From Epiperipatus broadwayi (Eukaryota > Onychophora > Udeonychophora > Euonychophora > Peripatidae), in NCBI GenBank assembly GCA_028023455.1, contig JAQFVV010006633.1, forward strand, positions 62,001-126,000: a stretch of DNA of 64,000 bases. Direction: 5' to 3'. Of the stretch, positions 52,491 through 64,000 are shown piece after piece; within the stretch, counting starts at the first letter, position 1; each line of letters starts with the position of its first letter. Under the pieces are notes generated by a model. The model saw only the letters and a list, made by a program, of their open reading frames with translations. It did not search any database and had not been told where the DNA came from. A program made the position numbers and the translations under genes.

Positions 52491-52930
52491 TGTACTGGAC
52501 ACTTACCACTCTTTTCTTAAAAATATCAGTCACTTGAGGGCACCACTAGGCTACTTATGAACCTAGAAAATTTATTTGAAGTGACCAGATATCCACTAAC
52601 AATGATGAGCATTTCTTAATATAAAATAAAAATATTTGTCCCTGACACTAGTTCATTTTAAAGTATGAGGATCATAACAATTTAACAATTGATAGACAGA
52701 TAACAGAAAACTAATGACAGACAAATTAGTTAAATAATAACAAAGTTTATTAGTATTAAAAGAAAATAAAGAAAATTAATGAAATTAATAAATACTTCAT
52801 CTATAGATGTCTTGATAGAGTACTTTATCTATTAATAGCCTTGACAGTTAAATTGTTCTCCTCATTTAATTAATTCAGTAATATCAAATAATCTTCTAAA
52901 AGCAGTTTTTGTTATCTGTGATATATGTGT
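52491..52930 (-). mobile_element. Second element of the 49.9-kb type, right end unresolved
   Basis: It starts TGTACTGGACAC after TGATATATAT. Its first 300 bp align with 49941 onward: GAGGGCACCACTAGGCTACT, CCTAGAAAATTTATTTG and GTGACCAGATA, then similar spacing to an A-rich stretch. The two are well diverged. The right end could be anywhere between 52930 and about 53900. Confidence 0.5.
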
Positions 52931-55447
52931 TAGTAACTTTTATTAAAACTAAGAAAGAAAAATCTTCAATTTATTTCCTCAATCAACTATACATATATGT
53001 AGTTACTGTAAAGATTCATGTGTGTCCAAATACATAGCACCAGATAATTATACAGGAAGTAATAAAGACTACTAAATATGAGAGAGGCATGAGAAGCTAT
53101 TTTGGAGCTGGTCCATAATGAGGTCAGCAATTCCAGCTTCTGGAACCTGGTATAAAAATATGAGCTTGACAGAAACTTCAGAAAATATATAGTGATAATA
53201 TAAATCAAAGCTATTCCAAAGCTGGCTACAACATAGTAGACTGTCATTAAGCAGTAGATGACTCAGACAATCAGAGGTAATACAAAATAATATCAGCTAA
53301 TACTTGTGAAGTAAATGAAAACTCCTAAAAAATAAAAGTGGTATTTTTATGTCCACAAGCATGGAAATATCCTAACAAATCTAAATCTAATCTCACACAT
53401 ATATAAAATAAACTGAAACTTCAGACTTACTTGTCTTTACAAAATAAAAATACTTTGGTTTTAACTATTCAAGGAGATGTAGAAAACAGATTATATAACT
53501 TTACAATAATAATCAACTCATTCAAAATTTAGATTTTATTAATAACTGTTAAAACTCTACATGAAAGAAAAGAAAATTTCAATAATTTTTTTAAACATAA
53601 TAAATTCTAATTTAATTCATATTTTAATAAAATAGTAATTCATAAATAATATTAACATTATAAAATAGCATATAGATAAAATAAAAATAATACATTTAAA
53701 TCAATGATTACTATTAAAATGTGCATATATTTAATGAAAATAATTTTAATTACATCTGGTTTATTTAAAGAATGCAAAAGTTTATATTACCATAAGGTTC
53801 ATCAGTGTATCCCTTTTCTTTTCTGAAAATTTATTGTAGGAGTAGTTACTCTTGTCCATTTTGTAATTGTATCTTATTGTTTGTTAGTTGAGAGAAGGCA
53901 TATCAAGGAATCAGCTTTCTATGAGTGTGGGAATTTAAGATTTTCTGACAGATGAAGTTAGGCTTAGAACTCAGAGTTCACTTTGTTACAGTAACTAATC
54001 ATATACATTTTGGACAATACCACTATGAAGAATTTGTATTTTCATTTTGTAACTGCAGGATGCTTTTCACAAACTGTTTGTGGAGTATTAATAATTTTGA
54101 CAATTTTTCTGGCAATGAATGCAGTCTGAATAGCAGAATCAGCATCCAGAATGTGATCTAGTAGAATCCAAATCTAATGAATGAATCTTCTAATAGAATC
54201 TAATGAATGGATGAAACATTAGATTTAGGGGAGCTTTTATACACATAAGAGTTGATTGTTTTTCTACACAAACTTTCTAGATTTTTTTAGATTAACATCT
54301 TAAAAAAATAAGCCAGTTTTTAATTAAGACATTTTTATACATATTTCAAAAATAAACCAGGTTTTTAATTAATTAATATATTTTTTCATTCTATACTAGA
54401 ATAATTTGATTACATGCCTTATCTGGGCAATGCTTAAGATTTAGATTTATCACAACAGATTAAAATTTTAGTTTTTTAGATTAAGCATTGTTGTACAACA
54501 TTACAAATAATTTTATATAAAAGATAAGAAAATTTATTTACAAAGTTCACTTTTCTTAAAATTATTACATTTCTTTTTAATAAATAATGGAAATATATTC
54601 CAACTTTGTTGGTATGCATTTATATACATGTGATCACACTTTTATCACACATGTTTAATAATAAAAAAAATTTCAAAATTTTTTAAAAATGTAATTTTAA
54701 CTGAATCCACCTAATTGCTACATATATAATTGAGACATAGCAAAGAGTCTGTCTTAATACATATAAGAAGGAAGTTTATTTTATTAAAAAAAATTATCCT
54801 TGAGTTTGTGATTCACTTCTTCAGTTTACTTTAATTCTGATATTTATTATTTCTTCTCCACTAATACTTTTGGTAACCCTTCTTGAAGCTGAAATTTTTT
54901 ATGAGATTGTAAATCTTATAAAGAGAACTATTGATGCTACATAAAGTCTATTTTGCTTTTTAGCTTCATATATAAAATAACAATAAAAATTATTAAAATC
55001 TTTATTTATTTATTACATGAATCCTTAGAGTGTTTTGATTGAAAAAAATAGTTGTACTTTGAAGCAGATTTTTTTTTTTTTTTTTGCAATTTTTAGGATA
55101 TTATTGGAATGTTTGGTAAAACTAACTAATCAATAAAGTAGCAATAGAAGAAAGTACTCTTTCTTATAATATAAGTTTATAAAAATATAATATGAATGCT
55201 TCTGTCAAAGTTTATAAAACTATAAATAAAATAATTTAAAGCTTTGGGATTATCTTTAAAAGAAAAAGTATAATGCAACTATATTGCATGATATCAAAAG
55301 TATATTATTGCTGTTATTTTATAATTTAACTGATTTTTTAGATAAGTTTAGAGCTTTGTTGTTTGTTTTCTTAATTTTAAGAATCTTTAGAAAAAAAATT
55401 ACATTTCTATTCAGATATTTTTAAAAATATTTTTTGTGTTTTTATAG

Positions 55448-55588
55448 GTTGAAACTGTTGGAGATAAATACATGGCTGTTAGTGGTTTGCCAGAGCCTTG
55501 TGAATGGCATGCAAAGAGTATTGCTTTAATGGCTCTGGATATGATGGATTTAGCAAAACAAGTTTCAATTGAAGGAGATCCTATTGTG
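55448..55588 (+). CDS. GUCY1B1: Exon of soluble guanylate cyclase beta-1 subunit (middle of catalytic domain)
   Basis: This exon has exactly 47 codons, phase 0 on both sides, with acceptor TTTATAG before 55448 and donor GTG then GTATGA at 55589. It opens [18 protein letters not shown]. The Glu of VETVGDKYM corresponds to human beta-1 Glu473, which contacts the guanine ring, and the Asp two residues on from Gly is kept. GDKYM distinguishes beta from alpha, which has GDAYC. The middle stretch ([20 protein letters not shown]) is a helix of the cyclase fold. It joins directly to the previous exon (IYK then VETVG), so no exon is missing from the 40.5-kb intron. It was too short to appear as an open reading frame and was found by homology. 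No frameshift or stop is present, so the gene looks functional here. Confidence 0.95.
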
Positions 55589-58500
55589 GTATGAAGATTT
55601 ATATATATTTTTTAATAAATATATATTATGTGTGTGCTTATAAAATTTTCAATAAAAGTTCATAAACAAGTTTGCTGTTAACTGAAAGAAAATTCCTTGA
55701 GGATTATTATGGCACCTTAAAATGATCTCGGTGTTACTAATATTCATTCTATATGATTTTGCTATTGTAGGTTTTATTGTCATATTACCATTCACATGTT
55801 AAACAAACATGAATTTACTGTTTGAAAGTATCTTAACAAAAATAATGAATTGATCGACTTTTACCTATAAACTTAAGATAAAGAAAAAATGATGGCTTCA
55901 ATATCAGATACCTTCCAGTTCTTAATTGAAATATTTTTGGAAGATTTTGAAAATCTTTATTGATATTATGCTAGGCAAAATAAGTTACAGTCCTCACTTT
56001 TTTAAAATGTATAAAGCCATCAGCTAAGAGAAAAACTTTGATGTTAAAGATTTAAACTGTTACTGCAGACCAGTTTTAAAGAGAACTATATCTATATCAA
56101 GAAAAAAGGAAATCTAATATTAATTTAGATGATAGCAAATTTTGTGAAAGTAGAAGAAAAGGTGAAAAACTAGTCAATTTGAAAAAAGTGTGTGTATTTT
56201 ATGATAGAAATGCAAATATTGTAGACAAGTAGTATGAATTATTTATAAATAAAACATGGAATATTAGTCAATGTTAGTTATTCTATTTAATGGAAGATAC
56301 AAACTTCATGTCACACGTGTGCTCCAATAAATTTATATTATGATGAAGATGTAGAGATTTTCATATAAATAGTGTAATCACTTATGATAAGAAGAAAAAA
56401 AAATTAAATTGTTATGGAAAATATGAAAGATAAAACTGAACACTACTGTTTTAAAAACTGAACCCCACTGAAAGATGAAATTGTTGAGGAAATATGGTTA
56501 TGGAAACAGAAATGAGAAAGAACATAGACTTGTGAAACTGGCTACAAAAGATAAATTGTAATTTCTTTAAAAAATCAAAGTAAGTAAATGACTATAATAG
56601 AATTGAATTATACTTTAACTGATAAAAAAAATATTTTTTTAAGCTGTAGAATATTATTTAATCACAGTAGCCATCTGTGTTAATACGAAAATATTGCTAT
56701 CAAAGATTGCAATATTAATGTTTCTAGTCATCAGAAATACTTGAGTAATTTTAAGCTAGAATTTCAAATCATTCATACAATATTAACAGATTTTGAGATG
56801 GCTCAGATTAATATTATGATAACCATGATAATCAATTTAGAACTGTTATTCCATGTCAAAAAATTGCAGCAATTTAATAATAAATTAGCAACTGAGTCAA
56901 AATAATCAATGTATGGTAAAAAGAAAGAACATGGACATATTTTTAAATAATTCATATAAAAAAAAAACCGAATTTCAATAATTCTGAAAAATGGTATGGT
57001 AAAAAATTAATGATGACATACAAATTTATAATCTTGTAATAACAAGAAAATCTATAAAAATTATTTTTAGTCTCCAAATAATAAATCAGCATTATAATTA
57101 TAAAAGAAAGTTGCTTTTACACCTACCTGTTATAGATATTATTGAAAAGTGGAAATGAAAAAATAAATTGTTGTCAAGAATACATTGTGTATACACTAAA
57201 TGATAAAGAGATATCAGATAATCTGAAAAATATAATAGTAAATATTAATATTAAAATGCATTGATCAATTTTTTATCAGTTTTATAAAATTTCTCTACTA
57301 AAATCATAGCAATTTATCTTCAAAAAGTTAAATTCAGCACAGACACAAAAAAAGTGGAAAGTAAAAGTAATTATAGATTGTAAATCACATCCAGTAATTA
57401 TAAAGATTACTTACAAAAAGAACTAATAAACAAGAATTGCTATTCTCTATTTTTGATTATGGAAAAGTATTTGAGTTTATAACCATATCTGTGCCAATTA
57501 AAACTTTAGAAATTTAAGATACTGACGCACAGATGTTATTAAATTTTAAAAAATAGTTATCCTAACATGGTAACATCGGTAAGAGTATATAAATAATTAT
57601 TATACTTCTTCAAAACTTTTTAAAACACTTTAAAATAGTTTTATAAAAAGTATTTGATGAATTACGATGGAAAAGCTAAGAGAATAAACATAAATGAGGA
57701 TTCCCTAAGTCATCAATATTTTATATCTGGTGTGGTATTTTTACAAATATTATCTCAGGGTATCAGGAAATCTCTCAGATAAAAGAAAAACTAGAATTAA
57801 AAATAAATGCTAAGCATATTAACACAATGTTCAATACTTTTAAAAAATAAATAAAGAGAAATCAAATTAAACGTAGATAGAGTGCTTTTGTAGAAATAAC
57901 TTAATATTAAAAGGGAATGAACTTAAGAGGGTTTTTAATAAATGTGCTTTATCAGTATTTACTTATAAATCTAACATTAGTTCTTTAATAGAATGACAAT
58001 ATAAAACAGCAATCCACACTATTAAGTATGAAAAGATGCAGGTTAAGATCAATAAAGAGTTAAAATTAATAGGTAAGAGAATAAATAGATATCACAGACA
58101 AAAGTTTTAAAAAATAGAAGGGAATTAAGATTGACTTACGTCTAAAAGGAATAAATGGCAATTTAAATTTTGAAATGAACTTAAGAAATTTAAAGATGCC
58201 TAGAAAATGACTACATATAACATGTAGTTCTTGAAATGATGTGAAAAAGAAGCTCTATAGAATAGAAAAACTTTATTAAACAAACTTTAAAAGATCTTTA
58301 TCATTCAGCATGAAAAAGAAAAAAAGTATGAATTAAAAAAACTGGATAAAACTTCAAATAACCTTTTTCCTTCAATGGAGCAATAATCTTGAAAATTATG
58401 ATGATAAGAACATATATTTTAAATAAGTAAGTTTTGCAGCAACAGACAAATACCTGACCTGTTTTTTTATTTAAAGTAACCTTAAACTCTAATTTAACTT

Positions 58501-61498
58501 ATTTTTTAATTTAGCAAAATTTGGTCTTTAAATAATTTCTAAAAACAATTTATTTTAAATGCTTACTGGTGCTGCTTATATTATTGTGATAATAAATACT
58601 TTAAAAAGTGCTTTGTTAGTACTAATATATAGTTCTTTATTTGGAAAAAAGAGCTCATACTAAGCTTTTGAATATCAATTAAAGATTATCATACAAAATA
58701 TAATTGACATAGAAGTCAAATAACTTGCAATGACCCTATTTTTTACATATTCTTTTTTATTCGATATTAGAAGATATGTTGCCTCTTCGATATTTAAGGA
58801 ATGTGTCTAATTAATACTTGCTTTTTGAATGATCAGGTAAAAAATCTTTTACACCCACTGAAAAATTATGACATAAGAATAGGTTTAGACTTCAAACAAG
58901 TCCATCTTTTTAGATATTATTGGAGTTTTTAATAGATTTAAAAATCACTCAAATATATTATTTGCTTTGTACATAGAATCTATTAGTTTTTGACTTTTGT
59001 TACTGCAGCAAAATGCAAATCATGATTTATATATCTAATAACAGCATTAGGCAACATAATAACACTATTAATACATCCTGAAAAAGCTTTGCAGATTTTT
59101 TCACAATAATTATGAATAATAAAAAATATCTGAAAAAACTATCAATTCACCAAACAACAAACACTTATGACTAGTTTTGGGCTATAATTGTCAATTGTTA
59201 AACTGAGGAAATAAAATCAAAACAATCCAAAAATGAAAACCATTCCTAAAAACAGGCCAAGGCTTATAATGGAAAAAACCTGCAGATTATAAACTACACT
59301 TAAAAAGAAAAGAAATTATACTTTACTAATTTTACTAATATAAATATATTAAATAACTTCCACATCACTACATATGTCACCAAGATGCATTTCATGCTGA
59401 ACAAACATTATCAAATGACCCACATCACCATCTCTCATATATTATTCTTTAACTGAGGTTTAAAGTTTTTATCTGGGTTGAGACAATATCTAGTTTAGTA
59501 AATGAATAGTGATAATCATTATTGTATTTATCTGACATTAATGGTGTCAAAGTTGTTTGTGGAGTAAGGTTGACTTCTGTAAATCACAGTGGAATAATTT
59601 TACTAAATAAACTAGATTTCTTCCAAATTATCTCATCTCTAAATAAAAGAAAGTAATTAACCAAATTACAAAAAAATAAATAGTAGTTAACAATTAGGAA
59701 AAATTTTGAGTGTTATTATAAATAAGGATATTTTATATAAGAATGATAAATCATATATTTAATATCAAATAACAATTCGGATAGAGATCAATTTTACAAA
59801 AATTAATTTTATTTTCACAGTTATTTTACACTCTTCTATGGTCTTAAAATAGAGAAAACTGAAATATACATAATTAATGAGAACAAAAAAAAAATTAAAA
59901 AAAAATTATGCTTTGCAATAAAGACTATCATTGTGATTATTCTCACTAACTTTAAACAACAAATTATTTTTAAGATGTAATGTAAATTAAACAAAAAAGG
60001 TTATTATTATATAAATACATATGAGAAATGTACCTAGTGTAAAAGACCATAGTTTTTGTAATAATTTATTTTTAATTTGGTTGCTCTAACACCTTTATTT
60101 TTTTACTTGCAGAATTACTTACTTTGAATAAAATTTTTGTAATCAAATAAAATCTCTTAAATATAAGAAATTACTTTCTTTTTATAAAATGCTTTATAAA
60201 AAAAAGTATGCATAAAATATGCTTTGTAATAAATATTATGGATGATTAAATATAAAAGTTGGAATTACTTTACTGTTATTTTAGGTATGATTATTTATTT
60301 ATAAAAACAAATTTAAAGGTGTTTTTTTATTATTTTTCAATTGTGAATTTGATAACATTATAGACAAATGTAATAGTTTTTGTTAATTGGTTGTGAATTT
60401 GATACTTGAAAGTCTTATGGACAAACGTACATTCAAATGGATTATATATATATAACAATGGAATTAATTCTAAAATTTTTAATATATTAGCATATAAATA
60501 AATAAATAATAGCTGTACTGCTATCTCATAATAGCATTTATAGTTAAAATTTAAAAAGGCAAACTGCATCAGACATTGAATTCTAATGTGAATGGCCCAT
60601 TTTCCATAATTTGTGTATATTTACACAATTATGTTGCTTATTTAAAAGGTTTCTCCATAATATTTATAAAATATGGCTCCTCATTTTTTTTCCTCAGATC
60701 TTATTCATTTGCAAAAATAAACTCCAGTAATTTGTTTATATAATAGCTTTCATTCATAAATTTCCTGTTATAGCACACACTTTCAGTGACCAATATAAAT
60801 TTACTCATTCTTGAGACCATTTTATATATAATATTGTATTTGTTGATATTATGAATAGCATCCTTTTCATTAATAATTAATTTAAAAATATTTGATGCTT
60901 AAAAAACAGTACTCATGAATATAAACGTTTATATTAAAAAAACATACTATTATTCTGTGGGCAGATTTAAATCAGGTTTGCAAAATATTTATTATTCACA
61001 ATGGAAGTTTTGTTTTGACAATGTTTTTATTTTGCCTCTGGAAATTGATTTGAAAAAAAGGATTCAAATAGACATATTTCATTAATATAATAAACAATTT
61101 ATTAAATAAGTAATATAATTGTACCCTGCACTAATAGACAAATTATAAAAAAAAGGTCATTCCCATTTGAACACTAACAGTGTATATTATAGTTAATGTG
61201 TAATTTTAATGAAATTTTGATTTTTAAGTTTTAACAGTAAATATTACTGGAAATGACATTCCTGTTGTAAGATATCTGTAGGCATTATTTATTGATTTAA
61301 ACATGAAAATTGTCAAGTTATTTTTAACATTTGTTTTATTAAATATTAGTCTGGTATATATTAACATTCGCCAGAAGATAAGGAACAATGTATCTAGACA
61401 TTATGTTATTCAAGTCCAAATAATAATACTTGATTTATAGAGTATTTAAACACATGTATATTCTCCATACTAAACTTAATGTAAATTATAAAAGTAAT

Positions 61499-62117
61499 AA
61501 TTAATTTATTGAGTGCACAAAAATCATATGTAAATACTTTAAACAGGTTTTAGCCTGTGTTCAATGTGCTTTAAAATTTGTAATAATCAAACATATTTTG
61601 CTGATAGAGGGACCTTCCAAACCATGACATAAGATAGCAACTTTTATAAAGATAAGAGCAGCCATCTTTAACCTAAATGTCCAGTTATATAGGTGAATAT
61701 GAAGCATCTTGATTTCGAAATAAGAAGTTGTTGTTTTTTCCACTATTTAAATCTACTATTTCCTTTACAAATTAACATACATGAAATCATGCAATTTACA
61801 GCAAGTTAATATTATGATCTTAATGTTGAAAATTATATAAACTATTGAAGAGTAGTAATTAATTTACTGAGCACACAGAAAACATATGTAAATACTTTAA
61901 ACAGGCTTTAATTTCTGTTAATGCATTTTAAAATTTGTAATAATCAAGCATATTTTTCCAATAGAGGGACCTTCCAAACCATGACACAAATAGCAACTTT
62001 TATAAAAATAAGAGTGGCTGTCTTATCTTTAACCTGAATATCCACTTGATTTGGAAGTGTGAAGTTGTTGTTGTTTAAGTCCATTTTTTTTTTTACAAAT
62101 TAACTTACATGAAAGGA
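61499..62117. repeat. ~260-280-bp tandem duplication, period 358 bp
   Basis: Two copies (about 61499-61780 and 61858-62117) share GTAAATACTTTAAACAGG, TAGAGGGACCTTCCAAACCA, AGCAACTTTTATAAA and ACAAATTAACxTACATGAAA. They differ at many positions, so the duplication is old. The 60-codon minus-strand frame in the first copy is not preserved in the second. Confidence 0.88.
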
Positions 62118-62182
62118 ACTTTAACTCAGACTTTTAAGCTCCCTATATCTATCAAACCTAGCTTATACAGCTGATAAACATG

Positions 62183-62625
62183 ATCACATACATGTGAATA
62201 AGATAAATGATCTCTCATGTTCATATTTTGTGCTGAAGCAGCATTACTCAATTAATCCAGATAACTATTTCTCACATATATATAATCAGTTCTCAGTTTA
62301 GCAAATCTTCAAACTTTAATGGACAAGCTTCAATCTTCAACTCTCAAACTCTTCAGCCATCTATATCACTGAAAATCTGAGCAATGGGCTTTGAGTGTTC
62401 CATTCTCAGATTTTCAATTGATATGGATGGCTAAAGAGTTGGAGAGTGGAGAAGACTGAAGCATATCCATTAAAGTTTGAAGATTTGCTATCTTAATATA
62501 AACTGAGCTCTGGTTGTATATATGTATTGGAGATGGTGATCTGTATCAAATGATGAATGCTGGATTAGTACAAAATATGTGTATTGGAGATCATTTATAT
62601 TTTTTTAAATGTATGTGGTCATGTG
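62183..62625. repeat. Foldback element, family A, copy 2
   Basis: Arms of about 200 bp (about 62183-62380 and 62403-62625) are reverse complements with a loop of about 20 bases around 62392. Landmarks match copy 1: ACTTTAATGGACAAGCTTC on the left and its complement GAAGCATATCCATTAAAGT on the right. Unlike copy 1 it has almost no spacer. It ends 1.27 kb before the 63899 exon. Confidence 0.82.
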
Positions 62626-63898
62626 TATCAATTGTATAAGATGGATTAGATAGTTGTAGGGAGCATGAAAGTCTGAGTTCAAGTTCTTTATAATTTATTT
62701 ATGTAGATAGTAGTTTTGGATTGTTTACTACTTTATATATAAATACTAAATATGTGTAGCTTAATATGTAAAATATAGCTTAATGTGTAAGTAAAGTAAA
62801 TAAAAACAAACTATACTTCTCCACTCCTATTTTTATCAAATTTTATTATTGTGAGAGGGATGTTTATTCATAGCCACAGATGTTTATTTTTTATTTAATT
62901 TATATACATGTATATATAAAATGGATATTTAACTAGGGCTGTGCAATAGATTACATTAGATGGACAATAAAATAATTTTCAGTTAGATCTCTTGTAAAAT
63001 CAATCAATAACAGAATCTAATTATGCAAATCTCCTTTCTGTAGGATAAAATGTTGATTCATTAAATTCTAGAAGTATTTGTGACACAAATAATATTTTTT
63101 CTTCTCTCTGTTTTTTTATTTACTTCATAGTTTTCAGTCACTTAGAGTAATATCAGATTTACCTTGCTATGAGTGTCTCATGCCTTTAATTATTTTTCTA
63201 TAATAAATGTAAAAATTGGATTGTCTGTCTGTATAATCAAATCTTATCTTCAATTATATGAACTGCCATTCTTGCTCCAATCTATTTCTTTTTGGTATAC
63301 AATTGAATATGACCATATAAAAGATTCAAATTATTTGACATGAAGAGGACCAAAGTCAATAGAATCAATGATGAGGAAAATGGAACTGTGTCTTAGACAG
63401 AGCTTTTATGCATCAAATGATTGTAAGTTTAAGAATCCCTATTTAAGATTACCCACTTGCTAAAATTTCATTTAGGCAGTATTCCCAATCTTAATATAAG
63501 TTATAGTGATAAAAATTATTTCACTTTTTTAAAAATGTAAATGCATTGAATATGTAAAATTTTCTTAATATAGATTGTTCACAATATAATGTTAGCAATA
63601 CCTGTAGCTCAAAATTGTTATGATATAAGATATTTTTCAATGAAAATCATCTTCCAAAAAATTAAGTCAAACCACTGACTGAAAAAAGCTTGCATAATGT
63701 AAGAATTTGATGTGGAGTTTTATTTGCAATTTTCTTTTCATATGCTATGTATAAAATCAATTCATTAATTTAGCTTGCCATCAGATATAAAAATATTTCT
63801 TATTTTTAGAATTAGATTTTATTTACAAATTCCTTTTTTGTGTGTGTTTAACCAATATTTATGCACATAATGTATGTGATATAAATGTATGCTTGTAG

Positions 63899-64000
63899 AT
63901 AACAATTGGTGTCCATTCTGGAGAAGTTGTTACTGGAGTAATCGGTAAAAGAATGCCAAGATATTGTTTATTTGGTAACACTGTGAACTTAACTAGTAGA
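63899..64000 (+). CDS. GUCY1B1: Exon of soluble guanylate cyclase beta-1 subunit (active-site segment, cut by window edge)
   Basis: The exon starts after the acceptor GCTTGTAG and runs to the window edge; 34 codons are visible. The protein reads [16 protein letters not shown], then [18 protein letters not shown]. By colinear counting the Cys of PRYCLFGN is human beta-1 Cys541 (guanine recognition), the second Asn of NTVN is Asn548 and the final Arg is Arg552 (transition-state contacts). All three are present, so this half of the shared GTP site is intact. It continues in frame from the preceding exon (DPIV then ITIG). The family normally continues with about 60-70 more residues, which lie beyond the window; the donor site is not seen. 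Confidence 0.95.
   Translation, partial: MTIGVHSGEVVTGVIGKRMPRYCLFGNTVNLTSR

Larger units (their letters stand above)
55589..63898 (+). other. 8.3-kb intron inside the cyclase catalytic domain
   Basis: The intron is bounded by GTATGA and GCTTGTAG and is phase 0. Its 55589-61498 stretch is AT-rich with no clear gene. Part of it (about 57300-58250) is relatively A-rich on the + strand and gives short broken runs of peptide-like sequence rich in Lys, Ile and Asn. This could be a very old element, but I cannot name it. The recognisable content is the tandem duplication and foldback in the last 2.4 kb. Stretch 62626-63898 holds nothing I recognise. Confidence 0.9.

Noticed and set aside
57300-58250. 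Degenerate LINE or transposon coding region in the last intron
   Set aside because: Short peptide runs look suggestive but each is broken within 30-50 residues and no diagnostic motif is present.

Overview
The window is intronic and exonic DNA from one animal gene, read on the + strand. Three exons (14668-14905, 55448-55588 and 63899 to the window edge) encode consecutive parts of the catalytic domain of a soluble guanylate cyclase beta-1 subunit (GUCY1B1 type). They join without gap or frame loss and are colinear with human beta-1 numbering as I recall it, about residues 393-552. The N-terminal H-NOX, PAS and coiled-coil exons would lie upstream of the window and the last part of the cyclase domain downstream. 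Everything else, about 99% of the bases, is intron: more than 14.6 kb, then 40.5 kb, then 8.3 kb.

The organism is a eukaryote, most likely a protostome invertebrate. The composition is very AT-rich, the introns are huge and repeat-filled, and the cyclase sequence looks protostome. I lean weakly to an arthropod, perhaps a chelicerate, but the window alone cannot settle it.

Layout. 1-14667: end of an upstream intron, with a GATA/GATG array, three foldback elements or relatives, a pure TTC array of about 0.55 kb inside a 32-bp direct repeat, a long TA array and a 13-bp-flanked foldback. 14668-14905: exon. 14906-31000: head-to-head Penelope-like fragment, truncated RTE-like LINE tail, a probable solo LTR, and a second palindromic copy of a ~450-bp repeat. 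31001-47574: a nested LTR retrotransposon on the minus strand with 2.75-kb LTRs, ATAT target duplications and a broken ~1.15-kcodon ORF; its left LTR is interrupted by 5.1 kb holding two related LTR-like units. 47575-55447: a TAA array, two more elements with the same terminus, and another inverted repeat. 55448-55588: exon. 55589-63898: intron with a 358-bp tandem duplication and a foldback 1.3 kb before the last exon.

The most unusual content is the LTR family. At least four members have a left end reading ATAT then TGTRCYGG, so they share a terminus and a TA-repeat landing site. The one long member encodes a protein with a W/K/E coiled coil, degenerate internal repeats and an integrase-tail-like end, and I could not find a reverse transcriptase in it. 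The introns also carry at least eight long inverted repeats that would fold into double-stranded RNA in the cyclase pre-mRNA.
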